From Telopea speciosissima (taxonomy: Eukaryota; Streptophyta; Magnoliopsida; Proteales; Proteaceae): a DNA stretch of 64,000 nucleotides. The notes beneath the pieces are model-generated. The model was given only the letters and a program-made list of their open reading frames with translations, did not search any database and had not been told where the DNA came from. The position numbers were made by a program, and so were the translations under genes. How positions within the stretch are numbered: the first letter of the stretch is position 1; each line of letters opens with the position of its first letter. Where the stretch lies: the NCBI RefSeq assembly GCF_018873765.1, contig NC_057924.1, forward strand, positions 1,860,001-1,924,000, given 5' to 3'. Below, piece by piece: positions 36,430-48,200 of this stretch.

Positions 36430-36755
36430 GGCTACGTATAGTATACATGCATTGGCGCCTCCTTGTTTCTATCTCTCTCCTTCCCCAACAAGAGACATAT
36501 GTCGAATCTGACTCTCCTCCCGTGGCAGGAGCTGGAGGGTCCAGCCCAACAAAAACAAGGGGGTATGGTCATTTTTAGGGGGGCCCACTTGGGTCTCACC
36601 TGTGAAATGACCAAAACCCCCCTTGTTTTACTAGGCGCGCTGGACGACCCTCCAGCTCCTCCACAGTTGGAGGAGAGCCAAATTGATATATGTCATTTCA
36701 TAGGAGGGGATGAGAGAGATAGACACAAGAGGCGCTAGTGTATGCGACGCAGGTT
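36430..36755. mobile_element. Inverted-repeat element (~325 bp)
   Basis: Outer arms pair GGCGCCTCCTTGT with ACAAGAGGCGC and TATCTCTCTC with GAGAGAGATA; inner arms pair GGAGCTGGAGGGTC with GACCCTCCAGCTCC-type sequence near 36,528 and 36,647. A shortened relative with the same TCTATCTCTCCTTCCCC and GTATAC ends is at about 38,785-38,905. Confidence 0.7.
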
Positions 36756-36930
36756 GACAACCTTCTTTTCCCATAAAATGTCCTCTCGTACATTGACTCA
36801 GTCAGATCAATGTAGGAGAGCCAGATTAAGCTCATAAAACCACTACAGGATGATAGAGAGCGGGTAGAGACCGGGAGTCTCATGAGATAGATGGTTAGTG
36901 TAGTTCCATGGCCACAAATATAGCAACTCA

Positions 36931-37105
36931 GATCTTCTATGACGCAGCTGTCCGTCCTGTCTATACTGCACAGACACAGGGCCACGCGCAAAGATTGCCT
37001 TATCCCCACTCAGGTAAGCCACTTGTGTAGGGGTAAGGTGGTCTTTGCGCAAACTCCTATGTCTGCGCAGCAAAGGCAGGACGAGCAGCTGCGCCATAGA
37101 GAATC
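36931..37105. mobile_element. Inverted-repeat element (~175 bp)
   Basis: TCTATGACGCAGCTGTCCG near 36,936 pairs with the reverse complement of CGAGCAGCTGCGCCATAGA near 37,082; the arms go on through GCGCAAAGA/TCTTTGCGC. The loop region is about 37,000-37,025. No clean target duplication was found. Confidence 0.75.
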
Positions 37106-37464
37106 CAAATCCCAAATAGAGGTGTTAGGTTTACATTGGTCAGATAGTATGCCATGCTAGACTTATGATTCAGTGAATGATTCTTCACACTAAAGCTTGG
37201 GCTTTTAAATTGAACACCATCAGATATTAACCCTAAAAAACAAGGGGGTTAACAGTAGCTATTTGGATCCTAACAGTAGCAGCAGTCACTGGCCGTCTGA
37301 CCAAAACAACAAGAAGAGGGGATTACAATAACCAATTAAGAAGTCAGAAAAATAATCTAAAAAATGATATTATCTAATGCTTCATAAACAGCTCTAGAGG
37401 AGTGGAGGGGCAGCTACACTCTCAACTCATTGCTGCAATTAATAAAGAAGTATGTGTGTGGAGG

Positions 37465-37467
<3 letters not shown>

Positions 37468-37519
<52 letters not shown>
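37468..37519. repeat. (GA)n microsatellite
   Basis: About 25 uninterrupted GA units. Further GA tracts lie at about 37,770-37,790, 38,094-38,114 and 38,254-38,270, the last two inside the 158-bp duplication. Confidence 0.95.
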
Positions 37520-37522
<3 letters not shown>

Positions 37523-37965
37523 GATGACAGAAGAAGAGAGAGCACACTCCCAGCAATAGCCAAGACTAGTTGTTGTCTATTTGGCCCATGTTGGGTTGTG
37601 CTCACTCTCTTCTGTCAACATTTTTTATTCTCATCGCTGTCCCCATCTCTCTCCGCCTTCTTCATTCAACTTCTTCCGTCCTCCGTCGATGGCTCTGCAT
37701 ATCCCTGCAATTCAACTCATGTCTGATGATGACAACAAAGTTATATAATATGCATACATTAAATCAATGCAGAGAGAGAGAGAGAGAGAGGCGTATAATT
37801 AAGCTAAGAATTCTGTAACAGTGAGTTATGAGGATCGTAAGGACCTTATTTATAAGTGTCTCAGAGGAAACCCAGTAGACAAGCGGCTAAAGTCGGACTA
37901 GTATGATCCGGAAAAGTTGGGGAGTAAGGTGGTCCTACAAAGTTAAGAAATTACTGGAACAATAG

Positions 37966-38030
37966 GGCGTGAAGAGACCGCTGCCCGAACGCCTTGCCCG
38001 AACAGGGTAAGGCGGTCTCTTCATGCTTCA
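37966..38030. repeat. Short hairpin
   Basis: GCGTGAAGAGACCGC and CCTTGCCC pair with the reverse complement of the right half (GGTAAGGCGGTCTCTTCATGC). It looks like a deletion product of a palindromic element of the kind found at 36,931-37,105. Confidence 0.6.
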
Positions 38031-38048
38031 CTGTGTCTGGCGCTACAT

Positions 38049-38366
38049 GTGCAGCTCGGGCAGGGTGCTGCACAGGACCCATTTGGACATTATGGAGAGA
38101 GAGAGAGAGAGAGAAAAAGAAGCGCTTGTTGAAATGGCAACAATTACGTAAGGGAAACGCATTAAGCCAGAATTGTGGTTCTTGTGAGAGGCGAGGCGAG
38201 AAACCAGTGCAGCTCGGGCAGGGTGCTGCACAGGACCCATTCGGACATTATGGAGAGAGAGAGAGAGAAAAAGAAGCGCTTGTTGAAATGGCAACAATTA
38301 CGTAAGGGAAACGCATTAAGCCAGAATTGTGGTTCTTGTGAGAGGCGAGGCGAGAAACCAGTGCAG
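38049..38366. repeat. Two-copy tandem duplication (~158 bp unit)
   Basis: Copies at 38,049-38,206 and 38,207-38,360, starting GTGCAGCTCGGGCAGGGTGC, followed by a stub GTGCAG. They differ almost only in the number of GA dinucleotides and one T/C, so the duplication is recent. Open frames across it are by-products of the repeat. Confidence 0.9.
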
Positions 38367-40824
38367 TTATGACGCTTTCAATGTGGAAAGCAGAATAGTG
38401 TGTTCGATGGAAAGCAGCCATGCAGTTATCTCCAGTGACGTCTCTGCTTTGAAAATTCTCACTCTTTACCTGCTTCCTCACAAAATAGCTCACCTCACCT
38501 CATCATCTTTCACACTTCAACTCTTTTTTCACCGCCACCGCCATCGTCTGTCATATGGGTGGTGGTATTGCTCGAGTCTCCCCCCCCCCCCCCCTCATGT
38601 CAGCTCTTTCTCTCTCTCTCTCTTGGCAACATAGATGATGGGACATGGTTTGAGGTATCGGTATTGTATTGTGCATATCAGGCGATATGTATTTTGTAAG
38701 TCAGCTATTTTGATACTGTATTATTATCATATCGGTGAAACAATACAGATATCAAATTTGGGAAAATGAGCATTGTGAGGCTGCATAGTATACGTTAGTA
38801 TTTCCAAATGTCTATCTCTCCTTCCCCTATGAAATGACATATTGATTCCATTGTCAGTGGAAAGGTAGACACAGCAAGATAAGATTTTAACGTATACTAC
38901 AAGTTGGACAAGGGATTCAATCTCATTAAATTTTATAGAATTTTTTTTTTCTTTTGATGGTTTGATCTATAATCTTTTTATTTTTTTTGGTAAAAACAAT
39001 CAATTTCAAATAGTTTTGTTCCAAAAGCATTATTAAATTAAAAAAAAATTAAGAAAAAGAACACCGTCTAATCGTGTGGTCCTTACATTCAAACACAAGA
39101 ACACATAAAATTATTGTCCTAATCTTGTAAAAAAAAAAATTATATTTATATTAATGACCCTATTTATTCTCATTGGCCCTGGGCTGGTGCAGGCCACATG
39201 ACCAGGCATCGACCTCTTGCCTTTTAAAAGTTTAACCAGTCAGTTTCAATCAATCAACCTACTACCAGAAGAGTAGAACTTGATAAGGAACTTCCACATT
39301 CTTCGCTTGTTCAAAAATTTTTTTTTGGTAAAATTTTAAATTAAATCGTTTGTCCAATTTTGTTTCCTTTTCCTTTGCTTTTCCAATTTTCCTTGTGATG
39401 ACGATATATATATTTTTTTGTGGTAAAATCCTTCTGATAACGATTGCAAGTTAACAAATGGGTACTTTCACCATAAGAGTGGTAACATTACAAGAACACG
39501 TGTCAGTGCAAGGTGCATTGTACATTTTCGATTCGAATCCTTTTCAGTACGGCACGATGACGTATCCCTTACCCTGACACAGTCATCTTTTAGTGGGACC
39601 ACTTCTCCAACTGATCCAGCTTCTCTACGGTGCGGGTGCGATGGAAGATGTTCGGCACACACAGAGGTCGAGACATGGTTGAGATACCGTTCGAACGATG
39701 AGGGTGGATGCAGACATCTGAGCATAATGCACATGTACGATGAAGAGAAGGATTTCTAGTTTGGGTGTGCGCATCCATCTCGCCATTCGAATGGCACCTT
39801 AGTCACGTGTCGACTTTCGGGTTGCATTGGACATCGTCCAACTCAGGGATGCACTGGAGTCTGGAGAGGAGCCTGATCCCTCCACAATAGGGTGTCAAAA
39901 TGGAACCATATATATACAATCGGACCATAGAGAAATGACTCATTTCTAATTTTATAGGTATTCTTTCTAGGTTGGCTTGATTCAGTTCAAAATTAGAAAA
40001 AAGATGATCCTAAACCAAATAGGAATCGATAAAATTGGATCAAATGGAAACATGACTGAATTAACTTGATTTCCTTCTAAGAGAATGTATTTGTAAGGAG
40101 ATTTTTTAGGATGTTAGAACGTACACTAAGAGAACCCGCAATTCATATTGAGATGGTAAGCTTGCTTTAGTTATTCTAAATGTATCTTTTCATGCTCTCA
40201 AGTTAGGTGTAAAAGAATCAAATTAAAGGGTACAAAGGTGAAACCGAATGTGAACCAACATTGTAACCCGCATGTAAACCAAATGTGAATTGGAATTAAA
40301 AACATTACAAATCGGAATTACAAACTGTTTTCCAAAACTAACACTACAAACCGCATGTAAATCAGATGTGAACCAGATAATGAAAATCAAATAGAAACTG
40401 GTAAACTGGACCGAATGCTGATGTTGGCTGGTTTCTATCCAGATTGGTTTTTGATTTGCACCTTGTCAAAATGTAATTCGAATCGAAACCAGACCGAAGA
40501 ATTAGAACCAGACCAATTGACACCCTTAAGGTAGATGACCGTTTAATAAATGGGAATTACTCATTTTGTATAAACAAGGAAAAGTCCAAATCAAGATTTA
40601 GGTATTAGCAGTGATCAATACCGATGCAACATCGGCCGATGTGGTTAGAACTTTTTTTTTTTGTGTCCTGAAATTGCATCGATATCAATCGATGTTGTTG
40701 ATCCATATTAGTATTAGTACCGAGACTGACAACAACTAATTTCGCCACTGATACCATGAACTAAAACCCCATTGATACAAAAAAGAACATAGGGATCCTA
40801 TTTTTTGATAGTGTATATGATATT
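38367..40824. other. Gene-free spacer with dispersed repeats
   Basis: Includes a poly-C run (38,580-38,594), the short inverted-repeat relative at 38,785-38,905, a dispersed block at about 39,055-39,215, and a repeat at 39,891-40,529 whose ends are AGGGTGTCAA and TTGACACCCT and whose inside has many AACCRAATGTGAA-like words. The 40,600-40,760 part has CGATACC-type words. No coding region is supported. Confidence 0.5.
39891..40529. repeat. Dispersed repeat with AGGGTGTCAA termini
   Basis: Left end AGGGTGTCAA and right end TTGACACCCT are inverse of each other (10 bp). The inside is degenerate, rich in AACCAAATGTGAA-like and GGTTT-like words. It resembles the region at 12,755-13,080. Confidence 0.55.
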
Positions 40825-40845
40825 ATATATATATATATATATATA
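40825..40845. repeat. (TA)n microsatellite at the left edge of the tandem array
   Basis: About ten TA units ending exactly where homology to the ~368-bp monomer begins (ATTTGAAATTTATTTTGAC). Confidence 0.9.
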
Positions 40846-42571
40846 ATTTGAAATTTATTTTGACTTTTAGTACCCTACCGATTTATGACATCAAAATTTT
40901 CATATAAAATATACAAGGCATACTATGGTCGAAAAAATACCAAGTCTTAAACCTCCGTACTAATCATATAAAAACCTAAGTGCTGGTCCCAATTTTTTCG
41001 AGTGGCAGAGGATGTTTGGGGGATCCAGGGGCTGACCAGTGTGCAATAAGTTGATCCTTTTTATTTGATGAAAGTATTCATGTCTACCTGAATTGAAGCC
41101 TTTGTGTGACAGTGTTTGGAGGTGTTTTCTTAAAAAAAAAAAAAATTCTTTTGTATCTCGCAAATGAGATATACATCTTACCGGCGAGATGGTAATAATT
41201 TGAACTACATCACTTAATTTAGAATTTACTTTGACTTTTAATGCCCTACCGACTTATGATTATAAATGTCGCATATAAAATATACGAAGCATACCATGGC
41301 TGAAAAAATACCAAGTCTCAAACCTCCGTACTAATCATATAAAAATCTAAATGCTGGCCTCATTTTCCTAGGTGGCATTGAATGTTAGGAGGCTCCAAGG
41401 GCTGACCAGTGTGCAATAAGTTGATGCTTTTGATTTGAAGAAGAGGTATCCATGTTTACTTGAATTGAAGCTTTTGTGTGACAGTGTTCGGATGTGTTTC
41501 CTTTTAAAAAAAATATCTTTCATATCTTGCCGGTGAGATGTACATCTTAATGGTGAGATGCTAATAATTTGAACTACATCACTTAATTTGGAATTTACTT
41601 TGACTTTTAATGCCCTACTGACTTGTGACATCAAATGTCCCATATAAAGTGTACGAGGCATACCATGGCTGAAAAAATACCAAGTCTCAAACATTCGTAC
41701 TAATCATATAAAAACCTAAATGTTGGCCCCAATTTTCTTGGGTGACATTGGATGTTTGGGGGCTCCAGGGGCTGACTAGTGTGCAATAAGTTGATGCTTT
41801 TGATTTGAAAAAGAGGTATCTATGTCTACTTGAATTGAAGCTTTTGTATGACAGTGTTCGGATGTGTTTCTTTCTAAAAAAAATATCTTTCGTATCTCGC
41901 CGGTGAGATGTACATCTTACTGGCGAGATGCTAATAATTTAAACTATATCACTTAATTTGGAATTTACTTTGACTTTTAATGCCCTACTGACTTGGCACA
42001 TCAAATGTCCCATATAAAATATACGAGGCATACCATGGCTGAAAAAATACCAAGTCTCAAACGTTCGTACTAATCATATAAAAACCTAAATGTTGGCCCC
42101 AATTTTCTTAGGTGACATTGGATGTTTGGGGGCTCTAGGGGCTGACCAGTGTGCAATAACTTTATGCTTTTGATTTAATGAAGAGGTATTTATGTCTATC
42201 TGAATTGAAGCCTTTGTGTGATAGTGTTTAGGAGGTGTTTTGGCTTCTAAAATAAATTTCTTTCGTATCTCGTCGGTGAGATGTACATCTTACCGGCAAA
42301 ATGCTAATAATTTGGAGTACATCACTTAATTTGGAATTTACTTTGACTTTTAATGCCCTACCGACTCATGACATTAAATGTAGCATATAAAATGTATGAG
42401 ACATACATACTATAGGTGAAAAAATACCAAGTCTCAAACCTCCATACTAATCATATAAAAACCTAAATATTGACCCCAATTTTTTTGGGTGGCGTTGGAT
42501 GTTTGGGGGCTCCAGGGGTTGATCAATGTGCAATAAGTTGATGCTTTTGATTTGATGAAGAGGTATTCATG
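40846..42571. repeat. Tandem repeat array, left block (~368-bp monomers, 4 palindromes)
   Basis: Monomers share, in order: TTTACTTTGACTTTTAATGC, CCATATAAAATGTACGAGGC, ATACCAAGTCTCAAAC, CTAATCATATAAAAACCTAA, GGATGTTTGGGGGCTCCAGG, GCAATAAGTTGATGCTTTTG, TGAATTGAAGC, GTGACAGTGTTCGGA, and a palindrome. Palindromes lie at about 41,166, 41,530, 41,900 and 42,272, spacing 367-375 bp. The block starts in mid-monomer after the (TA)n tract and stops where the LTR-like insertion begins; the last five bases (TCATG) are its target duplication. Confidence 0.95.
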
Positions 42572-45295
42572 TGTCGGACCCGCAAACCACCCCCTGGGAG
42601 GATTTGGCTCGTGACCCGAATACCCAAAGTATTCGAAGACCTCCAGGATCTAGATGTAGTATTTACACTTCACAAGTACAACATCATATCAAGATAAAAA
42701 GGATTTCATTGATCTGAGTGCGCGAAAAGTATAATTCACAAGTTTATATATATATATATTATTTACATTCAAATCCTTTTTTTTCCAAACAGCCTGGATT
42801 TACATAGTTTCATCCATTGGGCCAGAAATAAGCTATACTAAAATATTTACAGTGGAATTACATCTGCCAAAAGAGTGGAGTTTTAACAAAAGAAAATAAA
42901 TGAAAAGACTTCGTCATCAGTCCCTATTTTCTAAGTAATCCCTTCCGCCACTATTGTATCCACTTGCAAGATCATCTAAAAGAAAATATTCCACAGGGGT
43001 GAGATCCACTGAGCCTAGTAAGTAAAGGATAGACCACACACAAGCAATCACAGATACAAAGCAAAAATCCTAATGCATGGATTCAATTTTAAACCTAATT
43101 TCTACCTAACAAACAATGCCTAAGTCTCTAAGTCGTACTACGCCAACAACTCGGGAAAATAGACTTGGGTCCGTCAACCTAACCCAAGCCGTAACCTCAA
43201 TTGTTGCATGGAGCCCACATAGGTTGTAATCCCCAGATCCCCCCGTGGGTAGACCCCGATAATCATAGCCTGGACCCCACCCCAGCATTCCACACACTCC
43301 TCAGTGACAGGGAGCTATGACCACCCAGCACTTGGACCCCTGCTGGTAAGGGTGGTAGTACCAAGGAATGACGTCCCTAGCCATGTGCAGACTGTATGGC
43401 ATAGTACAAGGTGTACAGTGCTCTTGCATCTCATACTACGGTACACAATACCTCTCGTTTCCAAGCCGTCTACGACATCTATTCTAGCATACAAATCACA
43501 CCATCAAACATGTTCCACATTTCATCATAATTCCACAATTTCATAATCACAAGATATGAATGAAGTAAATAATAAGACAAGTTCTAACAAGAATAATTTC
43601 ACACATATGCTCATTTCCTGATAATTAATATAAAATGATAAACACTCCAAAATAAAATCAAGGCCTATCCCCACTCACCTTGCTATAGCTGATTTTGCGC
43701 TACTAGGTTAGTTCACAAGTCGTTTGCCGGTAGGTTCAATGACCCAAGAGTAAGGTCCTAATATTTATAAACCAAACATATACGTTAGGTGGTATTCTAA
43801 TGTTACTGAAGTTCCAATATAGGTTATGGTTAATTTAAAACAAGTTTGGAGTTAAGAGAACACCTGACAGCAACACTGGTCTGTGTCTTTGGTTGACAAA
43901 TGATTTCCACCAGAGACAAACAGTAAATGAAAATTGACCCAAGAGTTAGGTTTTTAATATTTATTAACTAAGCATGCATGCTAGATGATATTCTAATGAT
44001 ACTGAAATCCCAAGATAAGTTAGGGTTGATTCAGAATAGGTTTGGAGTTAAGAAAACACTTTTCAGTAACACTGGTTTGTGTCTCTGGTTGACCAGTAAC
44101 TTCCATCAGAGACAAACAGAAAATGAAGAAGGAGGTTTTGGCTTGGTCTTCCCCAATTGACATCAGGGATGATTCCCACATATAAGATTGAGTTCTTGTG
44201 ATTCAAAATAGGCTAGGGAGGTGGGCAATTTGGGGAATTGGGGTTCAATTAATGACCATGGTTCAGATATGTAAGAAATATTCAGAATTATTTTACATGA
44301 ACTGAACCAACTAAATATGGTTGGAAAACTAATTATACAACATGGATTAAACTAAACAAGATGCTAATTGATGGTAGCACCAACAATCTAGGACCTAGAT
44401 GAAACTTCCTAATAGAGTTTAGCATATATGGAGATAGCTTAACTATATTAAATAGTCTTCTTAAGTAAACCCACACCCATGAAACTAGGTGCTTGGATTT
44501 CCCAAATCAGGGATAAATTTGACACAGGAAACAGGGTAAAAGTAATTGGAATTTAGATAGAATGAGATGTGGGTGGTAAGTCTCTTACCAAAACAGGATT
44601 TTTGACTCAGCCTTCTTCTTCTTCTTCTTCTTTCTTCTTCACTCAGCTTTCATTCGTTCAGGTTTGAAGAGAGGTGAATAATGAAAGATGTTTTATTTAT
44701 ATATGGTGTATTAGTCGGTCACTTAAATCTTATCCCTATTAATTATTAAATGATTATTTAGCCAAATTTGTGTATGAAGGTTAGTTAAACGGGTCCCACT
44801 TACCAACATTATTGGGGAAATATTTCAACAAGCTAAATGGGACACGACGGCAAGATCCCCTACTCGAGGCACCGGGTCCCGCACTCTCGAGACAGGAATC
44901 TACAGTAATAGTACTCTGGTTGATATATGTGGTTGATCAGAAGATCCACCAGAGTGTGTTTTATGTGCTGTCCAAGTGTCGGAAAGCCTCGAGCTTTGGC
45001 GGTTTTGCGTATTAACACATTTCCAACGATGTTTTCATGCCCCAAATACCCAAAACATGGTCAGGGTCGCTTTCCATGATTTATACATTAGATTGTAAAT
45101 TTTGAAATTGTATGGGGGAGGTACGCATCATTTTGCCGGTAGACAACGGGTTACCACCAAGATTCCTTCTTCATCTTCTACTCGTTCGAACATCAAAACA
45201 ATACACCAAAATGTATACAAGGCTGCCACTTCGGATTCTGGACCTACCATCGGATTCAGTTTAGGGTTCGGGTCGAAAAAAGTCAAGCTGTAACA
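42572..45295. mobile_element. Solo LTR (or non-autonomous LTR element), 2,724 bp
   Basis: Begins TGTCGGACCCGC and ends GTCAAGCTGTAACA, i.e. the TG...CA ends of LTR elements, and is flanked by the 5-bp direct repeat TCATG (42,567-42,571 and 45,296-45,300). The array monomer continues across the junction without loss of phase. No gag-pol frame, primer-binding site or second LTR is seen, so a solo LTR left by recombination is the best reading. A length of 2.7 kb fits large-LTR Ty3/gypsy groups, but the clade is a guess. It has an internal tandem duplication (43,739-44,135) and a CTT tract (44,617-44,640). Confidence 0.85.
43739..44135. repeat. Internal tandem duplication in the LTR-like insertion
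   Basis: Two ~198-bp copies start TGACCCAAGAGT (43,739 and 43,937) and share TATTCTAATG, GGTTTGGAGTTAAGA-like, CAACACTGGT-like and CAGAGACAAACAG words. They are diverged by many substitutions, so the duplication predates this insertion and belongs to the family. Confidence 0.8.
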
Positions 45296-48200
45296 TCATG
45301 TCTGCTTGAATTGAAGCTTTTATGTGACAGTGTTCGGAGATGCTTGCCAAACAAAAAAATTTCTTTCGTATCTCACCGGTGAGATTTACATCTTACCGGC
45401 GCGATGCTAATAATTTAAATTACATCATTTAATTTGGAATTTACTTTGACTTTTAATGCCCTACCGACTTATGACATTTAATGTCCCATATAAAATGTAT
45501 GAGGCATACCATGGCAGAAAAAATACCAAGTGTCAAACTTCTGTACTAATCATTTAAAAACTTAAATGTTAGACCCAATTTTCCTAGGTGGCATTGGATA
45601 TTTGGGGCCTTCTGGGGCAGACTAGTATGCAATAAGTTGATGCTTTTGATTTAATGAAGAGGTATTCATGTCTACCTGAATTGAAGCTTTTGTGTGACAG
45701 TGTTCAGAGGTGTTTCTTTCTATAAAATATTTCTTTCGTATCTCGCCGGTGAGATATACATCTTACCGACGAGATGCCAATAATTTGAACTACATCACCT
45801 AATTAGGAATTTACTTTGACTTTTAATGCCCTACCGACTTATGACATCAAATGTCCCATAGAAAATGTACGAGACATTCCCTAGCCGAAAAAATATAAAA
45901 TCTTAAATCTCTGTACTAATCATATAAAAACCTAAATGTTGGCCCGAACTTGGGTGGAATTGGATGTTTGGGGGCTCCAAGGGCTAACCAGTATGCAATA
46001 AGCTGATGCTTTTGATTTGATGAAGATGTATTCATGTCTATCTGAATTGAAGCCTTTGTGAGACAGTGTTCAGAGGTGTTTCCTTCTAAAAAAATATATA
46101 TTTTGTATCTCGCCGGTGAGTTGTACATCTTACCGACGAAATGTTAATAATTTGAACTACATTACTTAATTTGAAATTTATTTTTACTTTTAATGCCCTA
46201 CCGACTTATGACATCAAATGTCCCATATAAAATGTACGAGGCATACCATGGCCAAAAAAATAGTAAGTCTCAAACCTTCGTACTAATCATATAAAAACTT
46301 AAATGTTGACCCAAATTTTCTTGGGTGACATTAGAAATTTCGGGGCTCCAAGGGCTGATCACTGTGCAATAAGTTGATTCTTTTGATTTGATGAAGAGTT
46401 ATTCATATTTACCTGAATTTAAGCCTTTGTGTGACAGTGTTCGGAAGTGTTGCCTTTAAAAAATATTTCTTTCGTATCTTGCCGGTGAGATGTACATCTT
46501 ACCGGCGAGATGCTAATAATTTGAACAACATCACTTAATTTAGAATTTACTTTGACCTTTAATGCCCGATCAAATTTGAGACTTACTATTTTTTCGGCCA
46601 TGGTACTAGTCATATAAAAACCTAAATGCTGGCCCCAAATTTCCTAGGTGACATTGGATGTTTGGGGGGCTCCAACGGCTGACCATTGTGCATTAAGTTG
46701 ATGCTTTTAATTTGATGAAGAGGTATTCGTGTCTACCTGAATTGAAGCCTTTGTGGAACTGTTTTAAGAGGTGTTTGGCTTCTAAAAAAAATTTCTTTCG
46801 TATCTCGCCGGTGAAATGTACATCTTCTCGGCGAGATGCTAATAATTTAGACTACATCACTTAATTTGGAATTTATTTTAATTTTTAATGCCCGACCGAC
46901 TCATGACATTAAATATAACATATAAAATGTACATGACATGTATACCATGGACAAAAAATATCAAGTCTCAAATCTCCGTACTTTTCATATAAAAACCTAA
47001 ATTTTATCCCAGATTTTTCTGGATGGCATTGGATGTTTGGGGGGCTCCAGGGGTTGACCAGTATGCAATAAGCTGATGTTTTTTATTTGATGAAGATGTA
47101 TTCATATCTACCTGAATTGAAACCTTTGTGTGAGTGTGTTCTGAGGTGTTTCCTTCTCAAAAAAATATCTTTCGTATCTCGTCGGTGAGATGTACATCTT
47201 ACTAGCGAGATGCTAATAATTTGAACTACATCACTTAATTTGAAATTTATTTTAACTTTTAATGTCCTACCGACTTATAAAATTAAATGTCTCATATAAA
47301 ATGTACGAGGCATACAATGGCCAAAAAAATTCAAAGTCTCAAACCTCCGTACTAATCATATTAAAACCTAAGCGCTGGCCACAATTTTCTTAGGTAGGTT
47401 TGGATGTTTGGGGGCTTCAGGGGCTGACCAGTATGCAATAAACTGATGCTTTTGATTTGATGAAGAGGTATTCATGACTACCTGAATTTAAACTTTTGTG
47501 TGATAGTATTCGGAGGTGTTTCCTTCTAAAAAAAATACCTTACGTATCTCGCCGGTGAGATTTACATCTGACCGGCGAGATGCTAATAATTTGAACTACA
47601 TTACTTAATTTGAAATTTACTTTGACTTTTAATCTGCTACCAACTTGTGACATCAAATGTCTCATATAAAATGTATGAGGCATACCATAGCTGAAAAAAT
47701 ACCAAGTCTCAAACGTCCGTACTATTCATATAAAGAGCTAAATGTTGACCCCAAGTTTCCTGGGTGACGTTGGATGTTTCGGGGCGCAAGGGGCTAACTA
47801 GTGTGCAATAACTTTATGCTTTTGATTTAATGAAGAGGTATTCATGTCTATCTGAATTGAAGCATTTGTGTGATAGTGTTTAGAGGTGTTTTGGCTTCTA
47901 AATTTTTTTTTTCCCGTATCTCGTTGGTGAGATATAAATCTTACCGGAAAGATGCTAATAATTTGGAGTAGATCACTTAATTTGAAATTTACTTTGACTT
48001 TTAATGCCCTATCGATTTGTGACATCAAATGTAGCATATAAAATGTACAAGACATATATACCATAGCCAAAAAAATACCAAGTCTCAAACGTCCATACTA
48101 ATCATATAAAAACCTAAATGTTGGCCCCAATTTTCCTGGGTGGCTTTGGATGTTTGGGGGCTCTAGGGGCTGACCAGAGTGTAATAAGTTGATGCTTTTG

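Noticed and set aside
37430-38372. Open frames made of repeated Glu-Arg or Leu-Ser
   Set aside because: Produced by GA microsatellites and the tandem duplication; no start context or homology.
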